A stretch of 64,000 bases of DNA from Bacteroidales bacterium (GTDB taxonomy: Bacteria > Bacteroidota > Bacteroidia > Bacteroidales > JAFGXI01). Both the position numbers and the translations under genes were made by a program. Below, in pieces: positions 33,701 through 45,700 of the stretch (the first letter of the stretch is position 1; each line of letters begins with the position of its first letter). The notes under the pieces are model-generated. The model was not told where the DNA came from. It was given only the letters and a program-made list of their open reading frames with translations, and made no database searches. The stretch covers positions 1-64,000 of the forward strand of contig JAFGXI010000013.1 in assembly GCA_016936665.1 (NCBI GenBank). Direction: 5' to 3'.

Positions 33701-36245
33701 GCATTGGGTCTGCAATCGCAGTACAAGCTCCTGCAGGGTCGTTAGTTGTATAAGTTAAAGTAACCGAACCACCCGAGATATCAAAAGCACTTGGCGTGTA
33801 AACAGCTGTTTGCGATGTTGTACTGCTAAACAAACCTGTTCCACTAGTGCTCCATGTTGCAGAACTAGCACCTCCTCCGTAAGATCCGCTTAATGTGTAG
33901 GTTTCATTTGCACAAATATCATCATCGGAACCTGCACTTACTTCCGGAGCATCATTTACAGTAACTGAAACTGATGCTGTATTTTGGCAAGTTGTTGTAG
34001 TGTTAGTTCCTGTAACAGTATATGTATAAGAACCTACTGCAGGTACAAAAGCAACACCATTAACAGCCCCTCCAGACCATGAATAATTATTTGCGCCACC
34101 TCCTGTTAGAGTTAATGATGTACCCTCGCATAAATTTGTTGCACTTGCAGTGGCTGTAACTGTTGGTAAAGGATTTACAACAACATTAATACTTGCTGTA
34201 TTTGCACAACCTGTAGAAGTGTTAGTTCCTGTTACTTGGTAAGTTGTAGTTCCTAAACTTGGTGTAAATGCGACGCCATTACTTACACCTCCTGACCAAG
34301 CGTAAGAATTGGCTCCTCCTCCTGTAAGAGTAACTGTTGAGCCTAAACAAACTGGGTTAGAATTAGCATTTGCTGTAACTACAGGCAATGCACTCACTGT
34401 TACAGATTGAATATCAGAAGCAAAACAGCCTGTGGCATCAATAGTACCAACAACAGTATAATTTCCTGTTGCGGCAGTAGTTGCACTTGAAATGTTTGGG
34501 TTCTGATTGGTTGATGTAAATCCGTTTGGACCTGTCCACGACCAACTGGTCGAGCTTCCTCCTGTTTCGTTAAGCGATAAAGTTTGACCTACACAAATAG
34601 TAGGGTCACCAGCTCCTGCATTAACCGTTGGTGTAACAATAGTAAATGTTACGGGTGTAGAACCTGCTGGCGTTGTATGAGTACACTGGTCTGTAATTGC
34701 ACCTGCATTCAAGCCAATAGAATAAGTTCCGCCCACGGTAATATTTCCGCTAAGTGTCAAAACCACTTGATCTGTAAATGAACCACCGGCATCGCAAATT
34801 GAGCTTGATACACTAGCAATAGATAATGAACTTCCAGCTGGATTAGAGAAGGTAAAATCTGAAAGATCTATAGTTGAGCAATCTACATTTTCTGAAAAAT
34901 GAACAACAACTTCGTTTTGAGCACAATTAGGTTGATCTGCAGAGGATAATTCAGGCCCAACAAGATCAATATAGCCTGCTCCTCCTCCAAGTGTAATCGA
35001 ATACCCACTTGTGCTAACAGTCCACTGACTTACATATAACATATATGTTTCGCCAGCGCTAACAGTTATTGTAGATTCATAGTCGTTTTCCGACACACTT
35101 GAATTTATACCGGTATCACCATCACCATCGACCATAGCATAGTTGCAAGAAACCTCAGGAGACGCTCCGCTGAATATACCTTGACAACCGCCAGAAGTAA
35201 CATTATAAAGAGCAAAATCGTAATCATCCGTTAGGGTAGTCGGAACGATATCTACAGTCATTGTTCCACCAGCTTCTACTGTAAATGTATACCAATTGCC
35301 ATTTCTTTCACCTTCTAAACAAGAAGTACTACTATTAATCTCGGAAGGATAATTACCTTGTCCATTTCCTGGTGTACCTTCAGAAATAAAAGAATTACAA
35401 ATAGGTGTTGCTCCGAAGCAATCTTCGTCCGTTGGTGCAGGTTGGGCAATATTGCTCACATATAAATCATAATCGATACATGGATCTGCATTATAAACAC
35501 CAATACCATTAGAAACAACAATGTAATAAGTTACACCAGCCGTTAAATTGACAATAATGTGAGGAGAACCATGATGCGAAGGATATTGTATTGTACTACT
35601 AGCTATACAATTTGAAGCTACATTCGAAGGGCAACCATCGAGTAAAAAAACAGCAGCCGCTCTTTCTGCTCCAGCATCAGACTCAGCTGTTTCAGCCAAA
35701 ATATCTACCCAACCATCCGAACTTGGAGTATACCTATATACCTCATCCATACCGTTCATAAATTCGGAACCACAAGCATCGGTTTCATCGAATGCATAGC
35801 AGGCATCACATGTAGTTTGTCCGGTTAAACTATAAGGCAAACTAGCTATATTGGTAGCATCTGAACAATCGGTAATCGCACAAGGAGAACCAATCACCGG
35901 ACACGAAACAACCGTTCCATCACAATCGCTAGTTGAAGGAGAGCCAACACATACTGTGTTTCCATCTGCATCAAAAATCTCCCAAGAACACTCAGAATCC
36001 CATGATCCGGAATTAAAAACAAAGTCTAAAACATCTCCTGTAGACACAGTAATGTTGTAAGTAACTGATGATCCTGAAGCCAAACCTCCTGTACCTAAAA
36101 GTGATCCATTGATATAAACATCGATATCGGCACCATTCCAACCATCTCCATAAGAATCGTATAAAGTTAGCTGATAGGTACAAGCTTTTAGCGTACTAAA
36201 CGAAGAAAAGGCTAATACTAATATTAGCAATAAAATCTTTCTCAT
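27702..36245 (-). CDS. Giant secreted CHU_C (T9SS type B) surface protein with PKD-like repeats
   Basis: This 2847-residue protein has a signal peptide at 1-21. Residues ~22-110 hold an Asp-Ser-Tyr-Gly-Asp-Gly-Trp-Asn-Gly domain, and ~120-420 hold disulfide-rich beta domains. Then come many Ig/PKD-like repeats, marked by Val-x-Ala-Gly-x-(Asn/Asp)-x-x-Ile-Cys and Thr-Tyr-Thr-Val-x-Gly-Thr, and SprB-like repeats near 2400-2720. The last ~90 residues carry the gliding-associated C-terminal signature Leu-Ile-Thr-Pro-Asn-x-Asp-Gly-x-Asn-Asp and Ile-Phe-Asn-Arg-Trp-Gly. No enzyme domain is seen. It is probably a cell-surface adhesin secreted by T9SS, partnered by the PorP/SprF gene downstream. Confidence 0.88.
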   Translation of the reverse strand: MRKILLLILVLAFSSFSTLKACTYQLTLYDSYGDGWNGADIDVYINGSLLGTGGLASGSSVTYNITVSTGDVLDFVFNSGSWDSECSWEIFDADGNTVCVGSPSTSDCDGTVVSCPVIGSPCAITDCSDATNIASLPYSLTGQTTCDACYAFDETDACGSEFMNGMDEVYRYTPSSDGWVDILAETAESDAGAERAAAVFLLDGCPSNVASNCIASSTIQYPSHHGSPHIIVNLTAGVTYYIVVSNGIGVYNADPCIDYDLYVSNIAQPAPTDEDCFGATPICNSFISEGTPGNGQGNYPSEINSSTSCLEGERNGNWYTFTVEAGGTMTVDIVPTTLTDDYDFALYNVTSGGCQGIFSGASPEVSCNYAMVDGDGDTGINSSVSENDYESTITVSAGETYMLYVSQWTVSTSGYSITLGGGAGYIDLVGPELSSADQPNCAQNEVVVHFSENVDCSTIDLSDFTFSNPAGSSLSIASVSSSICDAGGSFTDQVVLTLSGNITVGGTYSIGLNAGAITDQCTHTTPAGSTPVTFTIVTPTVNAGAGDPTICVGQTLSLNETGGSSTSWSWTGPNGFTSTNQNPNISSATTAATGNYTVVGTIDATGCFASDIQSVTVSALPVVTANANSNPVCLGSTVTLTGGGANSYAWSGGVSNGVAFTPSLGTTTYQVTGTNTSTGCANTASINVVVNPLPTVTATASATNLCEGTSLTLTGGGANNYSWSGGAVNGVAFVPAVGSYTYTVTGTNTTTTCQNTASVSVTVNDAPEVSAGSDDDICANETYTLSGSYGGGASSATWSTSGTGLFSSTTSQTAVYTPSAFDISGGSVTLTYTTNDPAGACTAIADPMHLTINPMENASFSYGSGTYCTTAADPTPTITGVSGGTFSAPAGLSINSSSGLIDVSASTIGGPYTVTYTTPGTCSSTSTFDITITSGADATFSYPTTPICSSAANPIPTFPSGAGAGVFSNSSAVADNLFFVDVATGVINLANAPTGTDIIITNTVNLGVCGSDAHSFTIHIDEAATIEAGANQTLCESALSYGLSGASVGGSAGSITWTTSGDGSFASASNINTNYVFGATDLGAITLTVTTDDPAGVCPAVSDQIVLTIQDAAEVYAGADHAICAGQTYTLSGTSGGSTSNISWSTSGTGTFNDNTSLTATYTPSAADISAHSVVLTISSDDPAGACGIVTDPMTLTINPLPTVTAGSNSPICQGATLNLTTTGNATAWVWTGGYNPADVQNPTHANALPSESGVYTVVGTITATGCSAQSTVNVTINPKPTVTAGSNSPICAGATLNLTASGSGADAWVWSSTSSYNPADIQNPTHTNSLVAESGTYTVVGTISATGCSASSNVSVVVNALPTVTANASDNTVCEGTAVTLTGGGANSYVWNNSVSNGVAFIPPLGTTNYSVTGTNTTTSCSNTANINVIVSPMPTVSAGSDDAICANETYTLNGSYGGGASSATWSSSGDGSFNNNTPNAIYTPAGTDIPAVGGAPVNVTLTYTTNDPASDCNAQSDDMVLTINAMDLATFNYASGTYCNTASDPTPTITGLAGGTFTSSPAGLVIDGFTGVIDCDASAIGGPYTVTYTTNGTCPNSSTFNINISSGADAEFSYPTPICSSAANPIPSHATGSNGTYSDFNTTGNLTFVNAGTGEIDLSSTLPGTYTIQNEVDLGTCGSDIQTFNITIDEAATFNAGSNATVCSSDLDYTLSGATIGGSATNVNWTTTGTGTFNDATALNPIYTFGLSDVGTTVTLKATTDDPGTSCGAVSDSILLTINIAAVVGAGPNDTICAGQTYTVHGSLSGSTSSVTWTTSGNGSFVNSGALTTVYTPSADDITAGSVTLTISSNDPSGPCGIVSDDMLLLINPVPSVIAGANTPICEENTLILSETGAQADAWQWTGSNFYTSTNQNPNISSVSISATGTYTVVGTISATGCSSTATVDVLVNPNPTVTAGIIANNICANENIELTETGAEADTWNWVASNGYNTTDQNPTIYNATSDTSAWYIVTGTISTTGCASTDSVNVNVYALPTVGYTVSDSDTAICIGESVILTGAGTASSYTWNNGVNNGISFSPSITQTYQVIGEDANGCKDSVQVEVVVNPLPNVFAGNDQNVPYGSTTTLNESSPAGLSYSWAPADSLDNPSLLHPVTVPLHISNQFILEATDPATGCSDADTMIVYIIGGPLSVQVFAVPNDSICYGESHRITALTSGGGTTDYHYNWTSVPPGVYPDTSILVLDTVLVTTTYYLEVEEGGVNYANDTVTITVLPKPVINDVIVTDLSCFGNASGSILIDAVGTDPLSYSIDNASSFVNDSLFENLSAGTGFITVVKNIYGCITKGDTVDITQPALLNVTEDYVIDASCGNDNGSVGVNVTGGTTPYFYTWNNADITNVSDSLYEGTYTMTVTDANNCTDTLQYTIANLGGGILSIVSVSDVNCYGQSTGTITVAITNGYPVYDFIVAQNSVPLDSIIGTPDSSYIFTGLSSGNYTIYSREGAGCYSSKPAVISSNPEITFDFSVTNLPCYQMPQGAIDATVYGGVSPFQYQWTGPGAFTAISEDINNIANGDYVLRVIDSLNCMQASNIVSVSQPGEPDVYIALDNSPQCFGYKVGHIIASGIGGTQPYDYKWTNGTWTENGSELDSLTAGTYHLLLKDVNNCLIADTTVILESYEQIVVSDSIYYVGTHAGIALEVSGGTPAYNYNWTDEMLNNISSESVAEQLISGFYFVTVTDFYGCEFTNFYEIDIELFIPNLITPNADGYNDTWKIADIESYESISIQIFNRWGNVVYSFDGSGAEYSDEANQFDGTYDGKELPIGSYIYILDLKDGEGAHTGTLSIMRARE

Positions 36246-36255
36246 AACCTTCTAT

Positions 36256-36597
36256 TTATTTTTGAATTTGAGTATTATTAGTACCCTTCTTTGATCTATC
36301 GATAATGGCTTTGTATTGCTCAGGGTGAGCCTCTATCCATGCTTTTTTAGCATCTTCATAAGCTTTTTTATCCTGTTCTGGATTACCTGTATCCTGATAC
36401 ATTGGTGCATCCGCTGGCAATTCAGCATCTTCGGATGTTTTAACTTCTACAACTACCATCTTTGCTGTATTGTCTTCAGAAATGACCTGTTGTTTCGTGT
36501 CAGTATTAACACGTTGTTTAGTTTGCTGGGTTTGTGCAAAACTAAGACCAATTGTATTTATCAATACAATTGATACAAGTAGCGCTTTTTTCAACAT
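36256..36597 (-). CDS. Small exported acidic protein, unknown function
   Basis: This 113-residue protein has a signal peptide at 1-21 ending Ser-Phe-Ala-Gln. The mature part is hydrophilic and rich in Gln, Thr, Lys and Glu, with no repeats or cysteines. It ends 10 nt before the start of the 2847-residue gene, so it is in its operon. No family is recognised. Confidence 0.6.
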   Translation of the reverse strand: MLKKALLVSIVLINTIGLSFAQTQQTKQRVNTDTKQQVISEDNTAKMVVVEVKTSEDAELPADAPMYQDTGNPEQDKKAYEDAKKAWIEAHPEQYKAIIDRSKKGTNNTQIQK

Positions 36598-36675
36598 AAG
36601 TACGTATTTAAGTGTTATATATTGAGTATAGGTCGGGTCGGTATAAATACAAAATTAATAAAAAATGTTAATATA

Positions 36676-36710
36676 TAATAAAAAGCCCTTATAATAAGGG
36701 CTTTTTTCTA
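36676..36710. terminator. Terminator after the 3010-aa protein gene
   Basis: A hairpin agccctta/taagggct (36684-36702) has A- and T-runs on either side. It separates the two adhesin-type transcription units. Confidence 0.82.
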
Positions 36711-39700
36711 TTTAATTACAACAACTTTGCCTGATGCTTCATGAGCGACGCCATTAACATCTACTAATCTAACTAGCCATGTATAAACGTCGTTCTGAAC
36801 TAGATCTCCTTTATTTTGGTACCTTCCATTCCATCCTCTTTGTTCTTCAGGAATCATCTCCGGAGTAAAGTCTTGAACTCTTTTATCGGTTCCGTATGGC
36901 ATAACATCGGTATGGAAAATTTCGATTCCCCAACGATCATAAATAACTAGCTCATAAGACTGTAAGCTATCGATACCATGACCTATTGGATAGAAATAAT
37001 CGTTAATACCCTTATAGCCTGCACCGGGAGTAAATGCAGTTGGAGCATATAATGTATACTCATCGTTTACTCTTAATACTTTTCGAGCTGTATCTACACA
37101 ACCATGATTGGTTTCGGCAAACAAGACTATGTTATAATACCCAGGAGCATCGTAAACTGATTTCACGTGTGAATTAAGGTAATCGAAAGTAGCACTTTCT
37201 CCATTGCCAAAGTCCCATTGAATATTATCGATCGGATCTCCAGATTCTGTAATATCGATAAATGTAACGGTATTATTAAACAAACTTGCAGGGTTCGGAT
37301 TCATTCCAAAATCAGCTTCGGGAAGTGGATAAACTGTAATCCAATTTGCAAATGTTGTATCATAATGACAGTTTTCAGAGGATATTAATGATAAAGTTAT
37401 GTCGTAAGTTCCAGGATGATCAAATAAGTGAGAGGCATACATATTATGCGATATATTGTTGCTCCCGGAAATTGGATCGCCAAAGTTCCATGTGTAATAA
37501 ACATCATTATCTTCCGGATATGGTATAAACACCATTCCTAAAGGTTCACAACTATCTTTTTGTGAGATGTACTGAACATATGGATTTGGATTAACTATAA
37601 CTTTAACGGAATCTTTTATCACTGGGCTTCCACATTCATCAGACATGGTTACAAAATATGTCTGGGTTGATGTAGGTGTAATTGTGAAGTTTTCTTCATC
37701 AGACCCTATACTCCAGAAATAATGATAATTACCATCTCCACCATTCTGGTAAACCACGTCTAAATTGAAGCTTTCTCCCTCACAAATATCACCATCTTGA
37801 ACCATAGCCATATGCAAAGAATCCAAAACATTAATCACTCTTTGAGTATTAGCCGGGCAACCATTTTTATCTTTAATATGAACATAGACTATAGTATCTT
37901 CGACAGGATTTAGCATTACGGCTGATCCTTCATCAAAAACATCATCATTATTCCAATCGTATATATAGGGAGGCGTACCACCGCTACCATTTGCATAAAC
38001 AATTGCATTTTGAGAAATACAAATAGCACCACCCGGAATTGCCGAAGTACCAACAGTTACCTGAGAAGGCTCAATAATAGTAAATGTTGTTGGCACAACG
38101 CAACCGTTTTGATCTGTAATTGTTAATTGATATGTTCCTGCCGGAATATGAGAGATTAACACGGTATCGGCTAGTGGTTCAAAAGGCACATTGCTTCCTA
38201 AAGCCCAGCTGTACATAAAGTCCGGAGTTCCTTGTTTAACCTCAATTCGTACCTGACCATCATCTATACCATGACAAGATGTTGTAGTTGTTTGTTGTGA
38301 AAACAAATAAGGTTCTGGCACAGAGCCAACTGTGATGCCTGCTGTAACCGAACATTGTGTGTTGGCAGGATCGTATACTTGAACTTGGTAATATTGATTA
38401 TATACACCATCCACATAGGCCGAATGAATTCCACTAACGCTCCAAGTGCAAGTCCAACCGGCACCAGATCCTCCTAAAGGATAAACATCATCGTGATTGG
38501 TCGGGTGTGAGTTAACATAAGTATTAGCTGTTCCTCCTGTAATCGTTTCTATCCAAACCATCCCATTAGGATCTGCACAGGCAATTGGATCTTGACCTAG
38601 GGTTACTTTAATAGTATCGGGTTGACCGATTGAGAAATTAAAATCGCCTGTACAACCATTTATATCAACAACTTGTAGTTGATAATTACCAGGACATAAA
38701 CCACCTATAGTATTTTGATTACCGCCATTGCCAAACCAGTTGTATGTAGAATATACTCCTGCTCCACCTTGTGGAGCAACAGAGATAACCCCATCGCATA
38801 TTAGAGGATAAGCACATGTAGTATTAGTTGTTTGATGACTATACAGACTTATAGGAAGAGGCTGATCAATAGTAAAAAACTGAGTCGCCTCACAAAGGTT
38901 TCCATCGATAATTTTCGCTTGATAAGTCCCTATTTGTAAATTGTTGACACTTTGTGTGTATTGAGTAGGACTTGTACTCCATTCATAAGTCCATGTTCCT
39001 AAACCAGTACCTCCAAAACCTTGTATAGTTGCTCCACCATCAGAGCCTCCATTACAAGTTACATCTGTAATATTGATAACGTTTAGTCCCAACTGAGGAT
39101 TTTCGCCAACATAAACCGTAACGTTATTCACACAGTTGTTTGTATCTCTTACCGTGAAGGTATAATTACCTTCAGAAACCGCAGGCTGATATGTCGTCTG
39201 TTGTACCCATGATGTATTAGACCAACTATAAGTCAAATTACCTGCCCCACCACTAACAGTAGCTGTAATAGTACCTGTAGATTCGCCAAAACACAATACA
39301 TCTGTAACGACTATGTCATCTATTACCGGCCCATTTAAATTGCTTATTGCAATATCTAAAGTATCTCTACATCCGTTAATATCTTCTACATAAGCATGGA
39401 AGAAACCTTGAGGCAATCCTGTTTGATGAGAATTATGAATTCCACTAGGATAAACTGTAGAAGGAGAACAATCACTAAAATCGCCTCCAAACCATGTTAT
39501 TTGTGGAGCTCCTGCACCACCTGTTACTTGTACAATTGCCTCACCATCGCAATTTCCACAAGTTGCTGGAATTGGATAACCATTAATAAGATTTAAAGTC
39601 AATTCAGGATTTCCATCAATTACAACATTATTCGAGACATGACATCCATTGGCATCATAAACGGTATAAGTATAGGTACCTGGAGCTAAATCTGTTCTAC

Positions 39701-42700
39701 TATTCGTTGTATCATTTGCATCTGCCCAAGTAACAATGTACCCGGGAGTTCCTTGACTAGGCGTTACGTTTATTGAGCCATCTTCGTAAGAAAAACAAGT
39801 TTCATCTAAACTTGAGAAAGGCGCTAAAAGTTGAGTTGGATGAATAATTATTATACTTGTATCAACAGTACAACCATTTGCATCTGTTACAAGAATATCG
39901 TAAGTTCCTCCGTTGCAAAGCCCAAAAACCGTTTGCGCATTATTCGAAAACCCACCAGGGCCAGTATAATCGAAGTTATAATTGTGTACCCCTCCACTCA
40001 CATAAGTCGAAATATTACCATTACATTGTCCATTACATGTAATATGGTGATAGATTACACTGTCTATTTTTAATAAAGTAGGCTCTGGAATAATAACGTG
40101 AGTTGTATCCCAACAACCATATCCATCTGTTACGGTAACTGTATATTCTCCAGCATACAACTGACTGGCTGTAGAGTCGCTTTGTGTATTTGGGTCGTTC
40201 CACCCAAAAATGTAAGTTCCTTCACCGCCACTAGCATGAACAGTACCCGATCCTGAGTTTTCTCCATTACATAAAACCGGTGAAAACTCGGTCGTGAGAT
40301 CCAAATGATCTGGTTCGTTAATTAAAATATTATTAATTAATACCTGACAACTGTTTGCATCCGTAACTTGTACACTATAAGTTCCCGAAGGCAAACCTAA
40401 ATCGGTTGCATTGTTAGGTGTAGATCCACTATACAAACCATTCCATTGGTAGGTGTAAGTTCCTAAACCAGTACCTCCTGTAGCTATCGCGGAGGCAGAT
40501 CCTGTAGAATCACCAAAACATAAAACATCAACGGTATTTACAATAACATTTAAAGGTGGATTTTCCACAAGGGTAGTACAAGCTGTTGATTGACAACCAT
40601 TATCGTCGGTAACAGTTACACAAACATTACCACCATCTAAATTTGTTGCAATATCTGATGTGCTCAACACGCCCAACGAGTCAGAGTTCCAATGCCAGAC
40701 ATAAGGTTGAAGCCCCCCTGTTGCCGAAGCCCAAACGATTCCATCATTATTACCATTACATAAAGGATTAAAAATTGAATCTATTTGCACAATTGGGGCA
40801 TTTTGCTCCATTACAATCAAACAAGTATCGAAGGTACAACCTTTAAAGTCTGTAACAGTAACACAATAATTCCCTTGAACAATACCAACTAAGGTATCTC
40901 CTGTGCTTCCTGTTGGGTTGGGTGACCATAGGTAAGCGAAAGGAGGAATTCCATTTATTGGTGTAACACGAATAGCACCATCGCTTTGTCCACAGCTTGA
41001 ACTATCTATCACAGCAGTTAAACCAATAGCCAAAGGTTCTGCTATATAAACGGAATCAATTATAGTACAAGCATGGCCATCAGATACTGAAACTATATAG
41101 GTGCCGACACTTAATCCGGAAATTGAAGCCGTAGTTGATAGAGATGCATCGTCCCACTGATAGTGGTAGGGGTGCGTACCTCCTCCTACAATTGCTGTAG
41201 CAGTACCATCATTAGAATCGTAACATATGTTATTTTGACTATTTATTGATAAAGTTAAACCTGCTGGCTCATATATTGTATGAGAAGCATACAATTCACA
41301 GCCCCAAACATCAGTGGCAGTTACATTATAAGTTCCAGCTAATAAACCTGTAATCTGAGTATTTGCTCCAACGTTTCCAACGCCATTATCCCAATAATAA
41401 TTGTTGGAACCGCCACCTCCACCAACGGAAACTTGAATCATTCCATCGGATAAACCATTACAAGAAATAGAATCATAATTTGAAATACTTATTGTTCCAC
41501 GAACAATCGAATCGATGTTAAAATTCATAGATATTAAACATCCATTGTTATCTTCAACAGTTACTGAGTATGAACCGAAAGGCAAACCAACAACAGAGTC
41601 GGGGTTAGCTGTTGGCACACCAGATGACCAGTTTATAATTGGGTAAGGTGCTGTACCTCCGGAAATATTTACAGAAGCAGACCCATCAGATTGATCGCAA
41701 TGAGCATCGTATTCATTTACAGATATTATTAATTGAGTAGGCTGATGAATACATAAACTAGTATCGTCAGTACAACCTAACGCATCCTCTGCAACAACAG
41801 TGTAACAACCGGCTTGTAAACCTGTTGCCTGAGCATTTGTTTGGCTACCAGCCGCAAAATCCCACTGATAAGTAAATCCTCCTGTTCCTCCTGATGCACC
41901 TGCTGTAATTGTTCCGTCTGAACCATTGAAGCAAGAAACCATAGTAGAATCTGTAAATGTTGCCACAACCGGAGTTGGTTCTGTAATCGTTTCGCTTACT
42001 GTTGCTCCGCATCCATTGGCATCTACAATAACGCAAGTATACGTGCCTGCCGTTAAACCGGAATAAGTATTAGTCCCTTGACCGGTAAAGCCTGCCGGAG
42101 TCCAAGTATATCCAACAACGCCAAATGCACCAATCGGTGTTACGGTAATAGATCCTTCTGATGAACCGAAGCAATGCGCATTATCGTTTACGAATGCTGT
42201 TGATGAAATACCTCCTATATCATTTACTGTTGCGCTCAAAGGCAATTCACATAAATTAACGTCGTAAATTGTTACATGATATACACCTGTACTCACAGAA
42301 ATAGTTTGAGGATCTGAGGCTGGGACATCTGCTGTACCATCATTATCCCACTGATAGGTGTATGGGCCTGTTCCATTAGCAGCATTAACGGTTAAAGAAC
42401 CAGGGGTTGAACAATTCGCGTCTACCACAGTTATTGACCCTGCTAAAGCAGTAGGCTCTGAAAGAATAACTGAAGCGGTTACAATACAACCTGCATTATC
42501 TAAAACAGAAATATCGTATGTACCGGCTAATAAACCAGTCTGAGAATCTGTTGTTGAAGAGGAATTGCTACTAGTATATGGATTGCTATTATATAACCAA
42601 GTATATGTATAATTTGGATTTAAAGTACCTCCTATAGAGACATCTATCTGACCATTATTCCCCCCATTACATAAAATATCTACAGCGTTAGTCACTGTTA

Positions 42701-45700
42701 AAGTCGGTGATCCATTGTCAGAAACTATAATCGTTACAACATCTGAACATCCGTTTGCATTGATTACCTCAACATAATATGTTCCTGCTGCAACGTTATT
42801 TAATGTATTAGTCGTAGAAGCTGTTGTTGTTGGTCCTGATAAGGCAGGGCCAGTCAAGGCTACGTTATTGTACCAAGTATAAGTATAGGATGTTGAAGCT
42901 GGTACGGTAGTTACGTTTACAGTTGCACTACCTGTTGCAAGACCACAAGTTGCCGTAGTTGAAGAAGAAGTATATGTTTCTGCAGGAACAGGAAGTATGG
43001 TTTGGCTACCTACTTCATAACATGTATTTCCCGGAGTATTACTGTCAAATACAGTAACATTATAAGTCCCAACACACAAGTTAGATATGGTTTGAGTAGT
43101 TTGAGTGTTATTCCAAAGATAAGTAAAAGGGCCTACGCCTCCCACAATTGAAGATACATTTGCATCCCCGGTACAATCACCATCGCATTGTATTTGCGTA
43201 CTGGTCATATTTAATACTATTGCTGCAGGCTCATTAATGACCACTGTTGCAGTATCGTTACACCCCATAGCATCGACAACGACAACTTGATATGTATTAG
43301 CTGTTAGACCGGTTGCTACAGTATTAGAAGGGGGTGTAAACGATCCTCCACCCGAAATAATAGTATAACTTTCTGAACCGTTGGAATTCGTAACACTTGC
43401 TGTAATTATTCCATTTGGTCCCGGATTTCCTGTATTTGTAGTGTTACAAGTAACATTTGTGGGCGTTAATGTTAATATAGGTTCATCATATACCGTAACA
43501 TATAAAGTTTCCTGATCGGAACAAGCTCCATCTTGAACGGTTTGAATGATGGTCCAAACACCTGCTTCGCCAGCTATTGCGCCAATAATATCCGGACCCG
43601 TCAATTGAAACGCAGGAGAAGTAGGCGGAATAAAATCATAGGTTACAGTAACTGTTCCACCGGAAGATCCTGTATTGATAAAGTCGAACGAGTTACCTTC
43701 TAAACATTGATTTCCAGATGCTGTAAATCCTGCTGTTACACTTCCTGTAGTGCCAACAGTAATAGAGCCAATAACAGAGCAACCCGGTGTATTAGCATCG
43801 GTTGCTGTAATACTGTAGTTACCTGCCGACAATCCTGGAATAGTGTAAGGATCGGCTTGATTTAAAATACTTCCTGTTTCTTGACCATTCCAAAAGTAAT
43901 CAATAGGAACAGATCCGTTGGTTATATCTACTGTAACTGTACCATCTCCCGAACCACAATTGTCCGGAGTTTGAGATAAAGCTATTGTTAAAGCAGGTGG
44001 GTTTGTGAGTGTAATGGTTTGCACATTGGTACACGAGGCGCCACCGTCGGTAACAGTAACAGTATATGTTCCGGCACATAAGCCAGTAACTGCTGCGGTG
44101 GTATGCCCTGCCGCATTGCCACCAGCCCACAAATAAGTAAGCGCTCCTACATTACCGGTAACTCCTGTAACAGAAGCTGTTCCATTACATAAACCATTAC
44201 AAGTTGGATTGGTAAAAGCAGTTGTTACATCTAAGCCAATAACATTTATAGTTAAAGAGGTGTCCCATGGGCATCCGAATTCATCAACATAAGTTACTGT
44301 ATATGTTTCAGTTCCTAAATTTGAAGGTGTTGCTGTTGTTGGATTTGTTGAAGGTGGGTTAACATTACTACCTGTCCAGTTTCCTGCATCCAGCGTAGGA
44401 GTATAATTATCTACTCCTCCATATAAGGATGGATCAAGTTGCATTTCCCATCCAAATATAGTACCGTCATCCGAAGCCCAGTTGTCACAAATCCTGACAA
44501 TCCAAGTACCATTTAAAGGGCATCCTATTAAATCCGAGAAAGGATCGTTAGGTAAATAATCTCCTGCAGGTATTGTTGTCCCACTCGAAAGATCGTTAAC
44601 AGTATTTGCAGGTGGTCCAATTTCAGTAAAACAATACTCGTAAGGAGTTGGAGGTGCTCCGAAATCTGCACCTCCTGAGTGAATATCTGTTTTTAAATCT
44701 ATTACTGTTCCATCCGGACATTCTAAATATATCCCTAAATCCCCGACAAATGTATGCTCTAAATTCATACAAATGTTTAAAACATCACTACCTGATGTAA
44801 TAACATCTGCAGGGTCGAAAATATCATAAGTTATTGTTGATTCATAGCAAACCCCAACCCCATCGGGTAGAGTTACAGTATCCCCAACAAAACTAGGAGG
44901 AGACATAACAATCTCTGTTGGAATTGGATTCGCTACCAAGTTTACGTCATCGCCCAAACAAACGTCGTTCGCAGTTGCATTAAAAATAGGAGTGTCAGAA
45001 ATACGTACTCTTTTATCTAATGGGTTATTACTGTAACAGCCATTAACATCTGATATTCTTAAATCGACATCAAAAATTCCAGCAGAGGTGTATGTATGAG
45101 TTACTGTTCCTGTTGAATTAACATCCTGAGTTGTCCCATCGCCAAAATCCCAGTGAAATGTTGACGTTGCATCTGACTGAACATATCCTGTCCCATTTTG
45201 AGGATAATTACCGTGAGTTGTAAATGTTATGGTATTGTTCATACACGCATTAGTATAAATCCCATCGTTCGAAGGTGTAGTTGCATCAAAAACGCTCTGC
45301 ACAGTTTGGCATGGCTGAGTACAACCAATTGTGGCTTGGAAGTTACCATTTACCGAGCCATCAGAATAAAAATACAGAGTTAAACAACCGGAAGCATCGG
45401 TAGATTGAATTGTTCCCACACCAGGGGGATTTAAATTATCGTACGATTGAATTAATGGAGACCCAGTAGAAGAACCATTATAGATGTCCAAGTTATCCCA
45501 AGATGTTTCCACATCGAAAACAGAAAAATTAAGCGTCACAAAACTACCGGCAGCACTTGGGCAAATAGTTAAAGTTAAACTTTGAGAATTTGAGTAATTG
45601 CTACCACTACCCCCATTGTCGTATAATGTAGCTCCGGTTCCGCAGTTGACGGTATAACTTCCATTTTGCATATTTACACTTTGTGCAACAAGCAATAATG